Below, piece by piece: positions 1 through 9,992 of a DNA stretch of 64,000 nt. A model generated the notes under the pieces. The model was given only the letters and a program-made list of their open reading frames with translations, was not told the DNA's origin and did no database searches. Position numbers and translations under genes: made by a program. Numbering within the stretch: the stretch's first letter is position 1; every line of letters starts with the position of its first letter. Origin of the DNA: Chitinophaga sp. LS1 (GTDB taxonomy: Bacteria; Bacteroidota; Bacteroidia; Chitinophagales; Chitinophagaceae). The stretch spans positions 8,186,501-8,250,500 of the forward strand of contig NZ_CP128362.1 of the NCBI RefSeq assembly GCF_034274695.1, written 5' to 3'.

Positions 1-1472
1 TCGTCAAGTTGTGCCATGAGCCTAAGGCTAACAGGGTCATAGACAAAAGACTGCATGTTGGCATTGTAAGGATGAATACGCAGATCATCCAGATATACAA
101 CCATACTATTCAATGACTGGAGGTTGACTGACAACTGGGTAGTACCCGCAGGCAGGGTAACCACCTGTTCGTATCGTTGCCAGCCTTCTATGATGGCACC
201 TGAAAGTGTAGCGATCACCGTGGTGGAATCACTGCTGCCTTTTACTACTATACTGAGACGATTATTGGCATAGGTGTTACCGGCGCATTGCATCCCTTCT
301 TTTATCCAGCAGCTCACTACGATCTGCTTACCTTCGATGGGTGAGAATACAGGGATCAACGCATCCTGGGTAGCTTTGACACTTTTGAGCACAGGTGTGG
401 TAGTTGTACAAAGATTCGTACCTGTATTAAAGGTCAGACCTAAGGATGCAGTGTCAGCAGCAACCACTGTCGCACTGATACTGATCACTGAATCAGCAGG
501 TACCTGCAAACTATATTTGCCGGTATGATGCTGACTGGTTGTCATCAAGGTTTTATACCCTGAGAAATCCAGGTTCCTGCCAGCACTACACACCTCATCA
601 CAGGCAGGTACGCCATAGAAGTAATCTTCAAATCCTTCATAGGTTGCTTCCCGATAACGCGCATTCTGCGTGGCGGCAATGATCATGGCATCCTGATAAC
701 CATACAACCCTGCATTGTACCTGCCAAGGGGATCCTTATTTTCCAGTTCCAACCCTTTACGATTGAACAAGGTTGTCTGACTATTCCATACCCAACGGGT
801 AGTATCCTTTTGTGCCACCCACTTTTTATTACTGACTTTCCAGAAAGGAGCAAATGCTGCAACAGTACCTCCGGAGCGAAGATTCACCTGTGTGCCGGTC
901 TGGGTTTCAGCACGGCTACCATAATAAACATAACTCTTCAACGCCCGCCAGTTGCCCGCCAGTCCATATGTATATGCATTTACACTTGTATCAGTAACAG
1001 CGCTGTAACACAGACTGGATGCCACTGTGGTGCAGGTATAACAGCTATCTACAGACAAATTAGCCACAGATGTACTGCTGGTTTTAGTATGATAAGTCAC
1101 CACATCACCTGTGCCTGAACACGCATCACTGACAAGATTAGCAAACGTAACTGAGCTGGATGATCTGATATTGATCGTACAGTCTCCGATACGTGCTACG
1201 TATTTGGTACTGGTGGCATCAGCAGAAGTGGCGTAGAAATAATTATTGATATTCTTATACAGAATTGCACATTGTATATAAGACACGTCATAGCCTGCAT
1301 TCCGGGCATCAGCCATGAGAGATGCCAGGATAATATGATCTGTCTCTTTTGTAAACAGACGACCGGATGCGATCACATAATCGAACAATGGTTTCAGGCA
1401 CTCACAGGTACAGGATTGTCCGTACGCGTTGCTGCCAATCAGCATTATTACTATAAGGATATATTTTTTCAT
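1..1472 (-). CDS. Exported RHS/YD-repeat-type surface protein, N-terminal part (cut by window edge)
   Basis: The reading frame is open from an ATG at 1472 down to base 1, so about 490 residues are visible and the C-terminus lies outside the window. A signal peptide is clear (MKKYILIVIMLIGSNAYGQS), followed by a Cys-rich start (CTCECL). The middle holds Tyr/Trp-rich sequence with scattered Cys. The last ~150 residues look like a beta-sandwich carbohydrate-binding-like module (GKYSLQVPADS ... VVYLDDLRIHPYNANMQSF). The final visible motif, FVYDPVSLRLMAQLDD, is what I know from Bacteroidota RHS/YD-repeat proteins just before their repeats, so I infer a YD-repeat continuation. It is the last visible gene of a five-gene operon, 35 nt after the PA14 protein gene. 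It could instead be a large surface protein without YD repeats. The repeats themselves are not visible. Confidence 0.72.
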   Translation of the reverse strand, partial: MKKYILIVIMLIGSNAYGQSCTCECLKPLFDYVIASGRLFTKETDHIILASLMADARNAGYDVSYIQCAILYKNINNYFYATSADATSTKYVARIGDCTINIRSSSSVTFANLVSDACSGTGDVVTYHTKTSSTSVANLSVDSCYTCTTVASSLCYSAVTDTSVNAYTYGLAGNWRALKSYVYYGSRAETQTGTQVNLRSGGTVAAFAPFWKVSNKKWVAQKDTTRWVWNSQTTLFNRKGLELENKDPLGRYNAGLYGYQDAMIIAATQNARYREATYEGFEDYFYGVPACDEVCSAGRNLDFSGYKTLMTTSQHHTGKYSLQVPADSVISISATVVAADTASLGLTFNTGTNLCTTTTPVLKSVKATQDALIPVFSPIEGKQIVVSCWIKEGMQCAGNTYANNRLSIVVKGSSDSTTVIATLSGAIIEGWQRYEQVVTLPAGTTQLSVNLQSLNSMVVYLDDLRIHPYNANMQSFVYDPVSLRLMAQLD

Positions 1473-1507
1473 GTGTTATATTCAGACAGTTTAGGAAATA
1501 ATGATTA

Positions 1508-4500
1508 CTACCAGATTTCGATGGTTAACGGCGGCCCACTGATGTGATAGGTCGTTGCGGTAGTAAATGTTTGTGTATCTCCCCCATTGATAGATATATG
1601 ATAAGTATAAGATGTTGTTTGCGGATTGAATGTAATATTCCACATAGCAGATGATATTGTCGTATATATACTATCCACCATTGCAAAGAGCTGTACCGTA
1701 TTTGAGAATCCGGCATCTGTTGCATAGGTTACCTCTACCGGTGACGGGCTATACCCATCTTTGGCTTTTACGATCAGGTGTGTAGCATCCAGACAGGTGC
1801 CTGAATTATTAGCCTGTGTTTGTAATGAGGAGGTATCGACTGCAGCAGCCGCTTTGTTGTTGGCATCGGCTACAGATACATAAGAATAATACAAGCCTGC
1901 TGCTATGGTGACAGATACGGAGGAGCCTACATAACCCGAGTCACAATCATTCTTAGACACACTTACACTAAATGAAGTATTATATTTCCTTTTATTTCTT
2001 GACAGCAAAACATTGATCGGTGTACTGGATTGAAAAGTCTGATAGGTATCATCGCTCAGCTCATACTCTGTAGAATCCGCGGAATATGCATAACAGGTTT
2101 CCATGGCCGCCATCCTGACGGTATAGGAGCCCTCCGGAATCGCCTTACAGACAGGGAATTGAGTCACCTGTTCTCCGCCACCTACCTGGTAACTCACGCC
2201 CGTTTCGTTATTGATCGCAATCACTTCAAAGGATGGGAGGTCTTCAGAATCATCTTTCTTATATGCTGTCAGGTTACAGGTTTCTACGCAGGTACTATTC
2301 ATTGCCGCGTATATTGGCCCGATGGAATCCAGTGCAGCCTGCGCGAGTGCATTGGCGGCAGCCTGACTCACTGTTGATGAATACTGATCTCTTGGTATAC
2401 TATAATAAACAGGATCTGCGGAGCCACTTGTACATTCTATGGTGTAATAGCCCCCTATGCTATCATTGCCATATACATGCAGACCACAACCGCTATTATA
2501 GTCAGCATAAGTTTGCTGTATACAACTGGTCACTGAATCTACCTTCTTTACATCTGTCACTTTCCAAAACTGGCTATATTCTGTAGCACTGGCTGCTAAT
2601 ACGCGTGAATTTTCATCAATCACCAATGATGTACCACTTGAAATAGGGTTTTCCAACATAGCGACCTCCCCTGCTGATACCGATAAGTTTCTTCTGCCAG
2701 ACCTTGTCACCTTCATCGTTACCTCTGTGCCAGTGAAAGGAGCTCCATCTTTATCTACAAAATAAATAGCAGGATCTCCTCCGCTAATGGCATTGGCATC
2801 AACTGCATATAATCTGCTCAATGCAGGCCAGGTAGCAATTTCAGGTTCACAATCCGTACCACCCGTCTTCTGCCTGGTATAAACCAGTATTTCATCACCT
2901 GCAGAGAAATAGCTAACCACCATAGCTGAGTCCAATCCTGATATTATCTTCCCCTCCTTAATAGTTACATTATCTGCTGTAGCCCCGATATTCTTATAGG
3001 CCCCACTCATCCCATCATAAATCCAGCCTGCCGGTAAAGAGAAATTGTATATCGGGTCATTAAATTCATTCTGGGTACTGGTCAGTACTACGGAGCCAGA
3101 CTCCCCATCATACAACATATTCCGTGTCACGACCCTGCTGCCTTTATCAATGGCCACAACACTATCCAATAGTCCATGACGATTGACTACTTTCATGGTA
3201 CCTGCTACCCTGAAGATGACTTCTTCACGTTGTGCGATATTCAACAGACTCGGAATGATTGCCCAGAAAGTACCCGCCAAAAATCCATCACTATTAATAT
3301 TCAGATTGAATGACTGTGTTACAGAACGTTGTTCTCTCATACTCATCATTAGCTCCACATCCTTACCTACTGTGGCGGCTGTATCGATCACACCTTCTGC
3401 ACTGATCACCTTTACCGTATTGTTCAGGTGCTTAAACGTAGCTGTTGCATCATCCGTGTGGTAATGATAATGAGTAGAGGTGATTGCATTCGTTGAATCC
3501 GCTTCTCCAAATACTGACTGTGATTTAATCTTCCCATTCATATCATTCAACTCTACTTTAAATCCCTGGCTAACCGCCATGTAATGACGGGCATTGATGC
3601 GTAGCAAATTGGCCAGTGTGGGTTTAAACCTTTTCTTATTATCACCCAGCGGGGTCATGTCTGTAATAGTGGGAAAATCATAGCTGGTATAGAAACAGGT
3701 TTCTGAATAGCCATTAGCAGAGCGTTTCAGCTTTGTATTGATGGATCGTACCTTGACCCTGCTATATCCCACTGAGGGACCAGGGAAAAAGGTTTCGCCC
3801 AATGGTCTTTCTACATAACCCGAACTGACAGGCGCCAAAACAGCTGACTGCTGTTTATACTGAATAGGTAATCGCCATGGATTTTCTTCACCCCCAATGG
3901 TAGGTTCCCAGATGGCCACCCCACTACTAATCGTTAAGCTATCTTTAGTGGTCGTATAGGTATATTCCTGGCCATATACAGCTTGTTTCTGGCTGGTCAT
4001 TGCATCCCAGTTATCATAGATACTGATCCGTTTTACACGAAGTCCACCTCCATATTTCTTATAATAAGGATTGGCCAGTCGTACAAAAGAGCGGGTAGTA
4101 TCAAAGGTTTTTGCCCAACCTTTAATCCGGGCGCTTTTATCAAAACCCGTGATCATTTCGGTCAGGTTAGTGACCTGCGATAAGAGCATTTTTGCACCAT
4201 CCAGAGGAGTGAGATCATCACTCGTCTCTGATCCGGGGTATGCTTTGGAAGAAAGGTTCAGGCGCAGGAACTGCATCGCTGCTTTTGCTAACGGACTATA
4301 CCCCCCGCTGCTGACTTCGCCGGAGCTATTGATAGCCTGTAGTTTGAACCAGATGCTATTACCATCGTTAAAGGTTCCATAGTTGCCCGGATCAAGTGTG
4401 GCATAACAGTTTACATACTCACCCCCACTCCCGAATTTATCCGTTGGCATCTTTACAAACATTTTGAAAAACAGCGTATCCATGCCTTCGAGATAACGGG

Positions 4501-7500
4501 TATATACCTCTTCATCAGTTATGGCCTTTGGTACATTTACACCCACATACAGATGTTCATTACTGGTACTACTACTACTGTAAAGGTTTGTTGTCAGGTT
4601 TGCCTGGGAAGGAATACCTGTGTATACACCTGCCACATGAAACATCTGTGCTGCACGCCTGTTCTGTACATAGGCATAATCATCACTTTCATAATCTACT
4701 TTCATGGTGGCTCCGGATGGGAGTTTTATCCGATCCAGTGTCCAGGCGGCCATATTCTGAGCTGCCAGTGTACTATCCTGTAATGCGTATGGATATTCAG
4801 CATTATTCAGACTACCCGGGTTTTGTGCGGCATCTTTATAATTACCCCATCTGTCATAGTTCTTAGTGGCATATGTAGGATTGTTGCTATTATAGCCAAA
4901 CACATATGCATTCTTATCTGCACGTTGATTACCATTGTAGGTGAACCAAACCTTTTCAAGTGTCAGTTTGCCTTTTGTTGGCTCACTTGCATTCACACCT
5001 TTACATAAAGAGTAACTATATTGAAAGTGAACTGTTTTTATTGCCAATGCTTTTGTACCATAACTCAGGAAATCTGATTTGGAGTACACCTTGATAGAGT
5101 CCAGTTTCTTGTGCTGGCCTATTGCCTGCAGGTTTCCATCCTCATCCATGCCCGGCATGTCTTCCCTGTTGCTCACCCAGAAGGTAGCTATCATATTTTT
5201 TGACTCTATGGAGTTGAGGTACCACAATTCTTTCTCACCATATACATAACTTCCTTTATCATCCCTGTTGTCGGTCAATAAATAGGGGTTATAGGTCGCC
5301 TTATTTGAATAAGGAGTACGCCATCTTTCCGGGTTGTTCTTATCTGCCACCTTCGAATAATTGAACTTGATGGCATCGCCCCTGTCATCGGGTGTAATGC
5401 CATCTCCGGTGAGATCTACATAATCCGGGCTCAGGATACCTGTAAGCAGGAAGGAATGAGGATATGCGGGCGTTTCTTCTTTACTGAGGTAGTTATCAAT
5501 ACCATTTCTGTTAGCAGTGGTATTGTCTTTTCCTGGAATGTAACCAACCAGCCCTTCAGCGATACTACCACTATCTGTATTCACAGAAAAAGAAACATCT
5601 TTTTGCAAAAAATTATATACTGGGATACCGTATATGTAACGGCGCCCATCAGCATTCAGTACATCGATCTCAGAGAAGTGATTGCTCTTCCTGAAAGTAT
5701 TGACACGCTTTTCTCTTGCGATAGCACCATCCTCAATTTGGAAAGTATCTTTTGCAGGTGTGAGATATAGATTTGGTTTAGGAACAAACTGATTGGGTAA
5801 TCCGGCATATTTCCATTGTAATTTCGCTACACCGCGCTCGTCTTTCTGGTAATACTCCATTTTGATAGTATACGTCTCACCAGCTACCAGGTTAAGTACA
5901 GCAGAATCCGCCTTACTATCAGGATGATCTGTCCACCTTTGAAACACGAGAGAATCATTTATGTATAACCTGATACCATCATCACTGCGTGTAGAAACAA
6001 CATATCTACCGGTCACGTCTGTCTTTAATCTCCCGGTCCAGCGCACAGAAAAATTATGCCTGATCGTAGATATGCCTTCAGGCTTATTTACATTGATCTC
6101 TGTAAGGTTAGCAAAGTTCACCACAGTATCTGTTCTGCTAAAAAGGAAAGATTTAAAATTGCGTCCACTGTAGTAATCACCTCTTAAGCCCTGCATGCTA
6201 TCTGTGAGGTCAGAAGGATAAGTAACATCGCAACTTTGCAGTGGGAAAGTATTTACCGCATAGTTGTCTATATATTGTGAAAGTCCTGCAGTCGTTGCTT
6301 CTTCAGCGGTGAGATAAGAAATGACCTGTGTACGTTTATCACGTTTCATTCTACCCGCCGTTTCACTGGTCACGGTTACAAAACTATCTTTTGAAAAAGC
6401 TTTGTATCTGTCCAGGATATTGAGGGCGTACATTCGTGCACTACTGCTACTAAGGTGTTGCAGACGGGTAGTGACTACTTCATCACCTCCAAGAGCATCA
6501 TACCAATCTTTATCATTCACGGTTGTTTCTCCCGGGTTACGGAAATAAGCTGCTTCATATAAACCCGTTGAACTTTTAAAAGGAACTTCCAATGCCATAT
6601 AGTTACGGGCTGTCCATGGATTTACTTCAGTGCTGGCACGTACCAGGTTGAAATCACCACCCCAATGGAAGGATTGCCCAAAACCCAGGTCCACATTTCC
6701 ACTGGTAGAACCATCTTTGGTTTTCATTTGGTGATCATACACATAACCGATATCTCCCCTGTATGCACGGAACATACCACCTGTTCCTTCACCTGTAATA
6801 GAAAATACATCATAGGTATAAGCAGGAATACCAATAGTAGGTATAGCAGGCTTTTCCCTGTAGGGCATTTCCTTTTCTATATTATAATCCAGCAGGGAAG
6901 CGGGCTTTTCATTTGCATCCTGGTAATTGAGGTAACCAAATGCGGGCAGAGAGAGCGAAGTATCTTCATCTGCTATATATTGTTTGGAATGGCTATATTC
7001 CCCCTTTATAAATGGATGGTATGCAATAGTCGTAGTACCTATCTTCGCAGAAAAACTATAAGCAGAACCTGTATATGGCATCGTGATCGTAGGCATGTAA
7101 GCAGGTTTGGCAAATGAAATGCTGGTTCCGAATACACCCGATGATGAAGGGTTTCTATAGTTAGCATCTACTTTACTTTTCTGCATAACCTGGTATAAAC
7201 GGGTACCTACTGATAGCTGCAGGTCTTTCAAACCAGCGCGCGTATTGTAGGAAGCTGAGACAGATGCCGAGGTGGATGCTGATTTTGACTCTAAATCACC
7301 ATCCTTCGCGCTGACACTTTCAAAAAGGGAAACCCCGGCAGTGAGACCATCAGTGGAACTATTTGTCAATGACAACCCTCCTGATAACCCGGGGAACGTT
7401 TTGGAACCAGCATTCAACCCGGCGGAGAGGGAAGATTCAATACCATATCCCTTATAGTTATTATGTGTGAAACCTAGACCAAATGAAATGGTACCAATGG

Positions 7501-8143
7501 AACTATCACTTGACTGCGTCGTCTCTGAGGGTTTACCAAAGAGTTCATAACCTACCTCCAGGTTCACTCCCCATGTTTGTGTAGGCTTAATATATTGGAC
7601 TTTACGAATACTATCTTTGCCATCAAAATCGTCAGGGATACCTCTCAGGTTACGTGTGATCGTACCTGGATTAATATTCCATCCAAGTCCTACCCAGCTG
7701 GGTTCCTGATCCATGGAGATACCGCTATTGTAACCAAGGGCAATCGGATATCCGCCTACATCCAGCAGGGGGATTGAATAAGAGAAATCTCCGGAGAACA
7801 GGTCGACCATATTGTCGCTGCTCACAGAGGTGAAGGCCTGCATTTCAGGTTGACCCGGTCCGCCTATCCTGGCAGTAGCAGTCGTCGACACATTATTGGT
7901 AACAGGCAGGAGGCCATTATTGGTACCTGGAGGGAGGGCCTTATAAGTACCAGGCGTAACAGCCTTATAAATAGCCGGCACTTTATGAATTGAGGGGTTG
8001 ACAACCACTCCATTTATTCCTTTCATCGGAAAGCTTTTTGCAGCAGCCAATGAATAAGCAGGAATGACTGTTTGAATGTATAGTAGGGCCAGCATCGTAA
8101 TGGCAAATGCCTTCTTCCCCTTTGCAGCTAAATCCAGTATCAT
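1508..8143 (-). CDS. Giant exported PA14 and DUF5977 domain surface protein (2211 aa)
   Basis: The start is ATG at 8143. Residues 1-34 form a long hydrophobic signal sequence. Residues ~100-175 carry a motif seen at the N-terminus of Bacteroidota RHS-partner and SpvB-like proteins (VDLFSGDFSYSIPLLDVGGY, then EPSWVGLGWNINPG). Residues ~650-785 form a PA14 domain (GLRGDYYSGRNF, RWTGRL, STRSDDGIRLYIND, LQWKYAG), a fold usually tied to carbohydrate or surface binding. Near the C-terminus are two DUF5977-like modules (around residues 1895-1955 and 2060-2120), each with Cys, a YSSTVSQ/YSYVSVADAN strand and a closing GTC. No T9SS sorting domain is seen at the C-terminus. It lies 12 nt after the preceding gene. 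I infer a cell-surface or secreted scaffold working with the downstream RHS-type protein. The exact function is unknown. Confidence 0.8.
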   Translation of the reverse strand: MILDLAAKGKKAFAITMLALLYIQTVIPAYSLAAAKSFPMKGINGVVVNPSIHKVPAIYKAVTPGTYKALPPGTNNGLLPVTNNVSTTATARIGGPGQPEMQAFTSVSSDNMVDLFSGDFSYSIPLLDVGGYPIALGYNSGISMDQEPSWVGLGWNINPGTITRNLRGIPDDFDGKDSIRKVQYIKPTQTWGVNLEVGYELFGKPSETTQSSDSSIGTISFGLGFTHNNYKGYGIESSLSAGLNAGSKTFPGLSGGLSLTNSSTDGLTAGVSLFESVSAKDGDLESKSASTSASVSASYNTRAGLKDLQLSVGTRLYQVMQKSKVDANYRNPSSSGVFGTSISFAKPAYMPTITMPYTGSAYSFSAKIGTTTIAYHPFIKGEYSHSKQYIADEDTSLSLPAFGYLNYQDANEKPASLLDYNIEKEMPYREKPAIPTIGIPAYTYDVFSITGEGTGGMFRAYRGDIGYVYDHQMKTKDGSTSGNVDLGFGQSFHWGGDFNLVRASTEVNPWTARNYMALEVPFKSSTGLYEAAYFRNPGETTVNDKDWYDALGGDEVVTTRLQHLSSSSARMYALNILDRYKAFSKDSFVTVTSETAGRMKRDKRTQVISYLTAEEATTAGLSQYIDNYAVNTFPLQSCDVTYPSDLTDSMQGLRGDYYSGRNFKSFLFSRTDTVVNFANLTEINVNKPEGISTIRHNFSVRWTGRLKTDVTGRYVVSTRSDDGIRLYINDSLVFQRWTDHPDSKADSAVLNLVAGETYTIKMEYYQKDERGVAKLQWKYAGLPNQFVPKPNLYLTPAKDTFQIEDGAIAREKRVNTFRKSNHFSEIDVLNADGRRYIYGIPVYNFLQKDVSFSVNTDSGSIAEGLVGYIPGKDNTTANRNGIDNYLSKEETPAYPHSFLLTGILSPDYVDLTGDGITPDDRGDAIKFNYSKVADKNNPERWRTPYSNKATYNPYLLTDNRDDKGSYVYGEKELWYLNSIESKNMIATFWVSNREDMPGMDEDGNLQAIGQHKKLDSIKVYSKSDFLSYGTKALAIKTVHFQYSYSLCKGVNASEPTKGKLTLEKVWFTYNGNQRADKNAYVFGYNSNNPTYATKNYDRWGNYKDAAQNPGSLNNAEYPYALQDSTLAAQNMAAWTLDRIKLPSGATMKVDYESDDYAYVQNRRAAQMFHVAGVYTGIPSQANLTTNLYSSSSTSNEHLYVGVNVPKAITDEEVYTRYLEGMDTLFFKMFVKMPTDKFGSGGEYVNCYATLDPGNYGTFNDGNSIWFKLQAINSSGEVSSGGYSPLAKAAMQFLRLNLSSKAYPGSETSDDLTPLDGAKMLLSQVTNLTEMITGFDKSARIKGWAKTFDTTRSFVRLANPYYKKYGGGLRVKRISIYDNWDAMTSQKQAVYGQEYTYTTTKDSLTISSGVAIWEPTIGGEENPWRLPIQYKQQSAVLAPVSSGYVERPLGETFFPGPSVGYSRVKVRSINTKLKRSANGYSETCFYTSYDFPTITDMTPLGDNKKRFKPTLANLLRINARHYMAVSQGFKVELNDMNGKIKSQSVFGEADSTNAITSTHYHYHTDDATATFKHLNNTVKVISAEGVIDTAATVGKDVELMMSMREQRSVTQSFNLNINSDGFLAGTFWAIIPSLLNIAQREEVIFRVAGTMKVVNRHGLLDSVVAIDKGSRVVTRNMLYDGESGSVVLTSTQNEFNDPIYNFSLPAGWIYDGMSGAYKNIGATADNVTIKEGKIISGLDSAMVVSYFSAGDEILVYTRQKTGGTDCEPEIATWPALSRLYAVDANAISGGDPAIYFVDKDGAPFTGTEVTMKVTRSGRRNLSVSAGEVAMLENPISSGTSLVIDENSRVLAASATEYSQFWKVTDVKKVDSVTSCIQQTYADYNSGCGLHVYGNDSIGGYYTIECTSGSADPVYYSIPRDQYSSTVSQAAANALAQAALDSIGPIYAAMNSTCVETCNLTAYKKDDSEDLPSFEVIAINNETGVSYQVGGGEQVTQFPVCKAIPEGSYTVRMAAMETCYAYSADSTEYELSDDTYQTFQSSTPINVLLSRNKRKYNTSFSVSVSKNDCDSGYVGSSVSVTIAAGLYYSYVSVADANNKAAAAVDTSSLQTQANNSGTCLDATHLIVKAKDGYSPSPVEVTYATDAGFSNTVQLFAMVDSIYTTISSAMWNITFNPQTTSYTYHISINGGDTQTFTTATTYHISGPPLTIEIW

Positions 8144-8155
8144 ATTTATTTAGAT

Positions 8156-8899
8156 TTATTGCAGGCCTGGTGAGCCAACAAAAATGGTATAATCTTCATA
8201 GGCAGATGCTACTTTGAATTCGGCACCTGCTTTAAAAAAATAATTACGCTCATCGAACAGTCGCAGGTTCTTTTTCAATTCCCTGTAACCAGTAAAGGTG
8301 GCTTTTACAAAAGCATATTCCTCATATTTATCCGGCACATCTCCCTGTGATTGTTCATCCATCAATAAGGATGTGCGGATAATATATTCCATGGAAATCA
8401 GCCTTTGTGCAGCGGTATCCAGAGTGATATTAAGCTGCTTGCAGGTCCCCCCGGAGGGAAAACTGATAAGCACCTTCACCTGACTTTTATTCCTGCTAAA
8501 TGAGCAGGTATTATTGTGAGCACTGTCCAGAAATGACAGCATCTGTTGCATGGGGTTCGTACCTACTTCACCTGGTGTACTGCTGGCGAGATACATCACC
8601 TTATCTTCTTTGAAGAGGACGATATTGTACTTGCTATTGTGGATGGTTTCTGTGCTATCCAATATACTGTGGTAGTTAGTCCCATCTATTTCAACAGTAC
8701 CCCGCATACTATCCAGCAAGGTTGCTGGTGTATGTTCATTCGCATAGGTATACAGTATATAATAGCTTGTGGGAACTGTAATAATCCTGTCCTGCACCTG
8801 TCGTACCAACTGCATGACTTTGGCAATCGCAGCAGTATCCTGTGCACATACGGGGCAGGAACAGATAGCCATTATTATCAATAGAATTATTCGTCTCAT
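8156..8899 (-). CDS. Exported protein of unknown function (247 aa)
   Basis: The start is ATG at 8897-8899, followed by a classical signal peptide ending at a CAQD-type site (CSCPVCAQD). The mature protein alternates strands and helices (YYILYTYAN, NIVLFKEDKVMYLASS, VLISFPSGGTCKQLNITLD) and has few Cys. I recognise no named domain. The layout, with small strands around 'LDTAAQRLISMEY', resembles outer-membrane lipoprotein-carrier-like folds only loosely, and there is no lipobox. It sits 4 nt after one exported gene and 12 nt before the PA14 gene, so it is probably an accessory periplasmic factor of the same surface system. Confidence 0.7.
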   Translation of the reverse strand: MRRIILLIIMAICSCPVCAQDTAAIAKVMQLVRQVQDRIITVPTSYYILYTYANEHTPATLLDSMRGTVEIDGTNYHSILDSTETIHNSKYNIVLFKEDKVMYLASSTPGEVGTNPMQQMLSFLDSAHNNTCSFSRNKSQVKVLISFPSGGTCKQLNITLDTAAQRLISMEYIIRTSLLMDEQSQGDVPDKYEEYAFVKATFTGYRELKKNLRLFDERNYFFKAGAEFKVASAYEDYTIFVGSPGLQ

Positions 8900-8903
8900 T
8901 TCT

Positions 8904-9992
8904 TTACTTTTTTTGATAATAGAATTTCATCTGCCATTTTTCACGACGTCTATTTTGCAGCCGGAACAGGTATGATTGTCCACTGGAAATATTTTTATCA
9001 CTACCAAAATCAACTTCTAACAGGTTCATACCTGGCTTAACGGAGAGCGTACCTGTTTTTACAATCTTCTGGGAAGCATTGAGGGAAACAATTTCATAAA
9101 TAACGATGCTATCATTTGCATCATTTGTGTAACCACATTGAAATGCACCCGAACAGTTAATGGCAGAACCATCTATTTCCTTTTTCAATTGCACATATGC
9201 ATATTTCACAGCCGCTACAGTATCAGTAGTAACAGGTTTGATTTTAAATGTCCAGACATCTGTTTGTGCAGAGAAAGTATTTCCATTGTTTGCCGTCACC
9301 GTCCAGGCATATGTTTTAGAAGTATCCAGTGTTACTGCTGATACCGGATAGTTCAGGAACAAATCTTTATAGTACACACTCCGGTATACAGGGATATTTG
9401 CTTGTATGGCTTCAGCAGCAGATTGTCCTGTGTGTAGTTCAACGATGGTAAATGTATAATTCAGGTCACTATAGATGGTGATAGGGGTCGGAGGCAACCA
9501 GGTAAACTGTGGCAGGTTGCCTTCCACGACACTTTCATCTGCAGGACTATTTAATAATGGTGGACTTACCGGCTCTACCGTGAAGGGTAAACAATCTTCT
9601 GCCAGCAGAGTATTCACTTCGCCTGATTCCTGGAATAAACTGTAACAGGCAATATAATTCCCGGCAGTGAGCAGACCATTTGCATTCCTATCTGCCGCAA
9701 CAGAAAGATATTCATAGGTTACAGGAGAGACATCGCCTGCCTGTAGCTGTTTTGCCCCTTTATTCAGCAAAATGGAACGGGATACTCCTGTTAATACCGG
9801 TTGATTCGTTTCTGCATCTGTGATACGTAATTCAACAAACACATTCATGGAAGAAGATGCCGATACCAACAGGATATTCCATAACTGCGCTTTTTGTAGT
9901 ACGCCTGTCGGGGGTAACTGCACCGTCATACTGACCTGTGCATTGGTTTGAATGGATAGCCATAATAATGCTATAATGATGTAGTTTTTCAT
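8904..9992 (-). CDS. Exported protein with an Fn3-like domain (362 aa)
   Basis: The ATG at 9992 directly abuts the stop of the previous gene at 9993, so the two are likely translationally coupled. A signal peptide is visible (MKNYIIIALLWLSIQTNAQ). The N-terminal half (SMTVQLPPTGVLQKAQLWN ... VFVELRITD) looks like an all-beta domain. Residues ~150-255 have the fibronectin-III style of 'LNSPADESVVEGNLPQFTW' and 'KTYAWTVTANNG'. The C-terminal ~100 residues are another beta domain (YAYVQLKKEIDG ... FRLQNRRREKW). No catalytic motif or T9SS signal is seen. I infer an extracytoplasmic structural partner of the PA14/RHS operon. Confidence 0.72.
   Translation of the reverse strand: MKNYIIIALLWLSIQTNAQVSMTVQLPPTGVLQKAQLWNILLVSASSSMNVFVELRITDAETNQPVLTGVSRSILLNKGAKQLQAGDVSPVTYEYLSVAADRNANGLLTAGNYIACYSLFQESGEVNTLLAEDCLPFTVEPVSPPLLNSPADESVVEGNLPQFTWLPPTPITIYSDLNYTFTIVELHTGQSAAEAIQANIPVYRSVYYKDLFLNYPVSAVTLDTSKTYAWTVTANNGNTFSAQTDVWTFKIKPVTTDTVAAVKYAYVQLKKEIDGSAINCSGAFQCGYTNDANDSIVIYEIVSLNASQKIVKTGTLSVKPGMNLLEVDFGSDKNISSGQSYLFRLQNRRREKWQMKFYYQKK

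Noticed and set aside
5456..7117. Plus-strand ORFs antisense to the PA14 giant
   Set aside because: They are short, mutually overlapping and composition-driven, with no conserved motif. The minus-strand frame is clearly coding.
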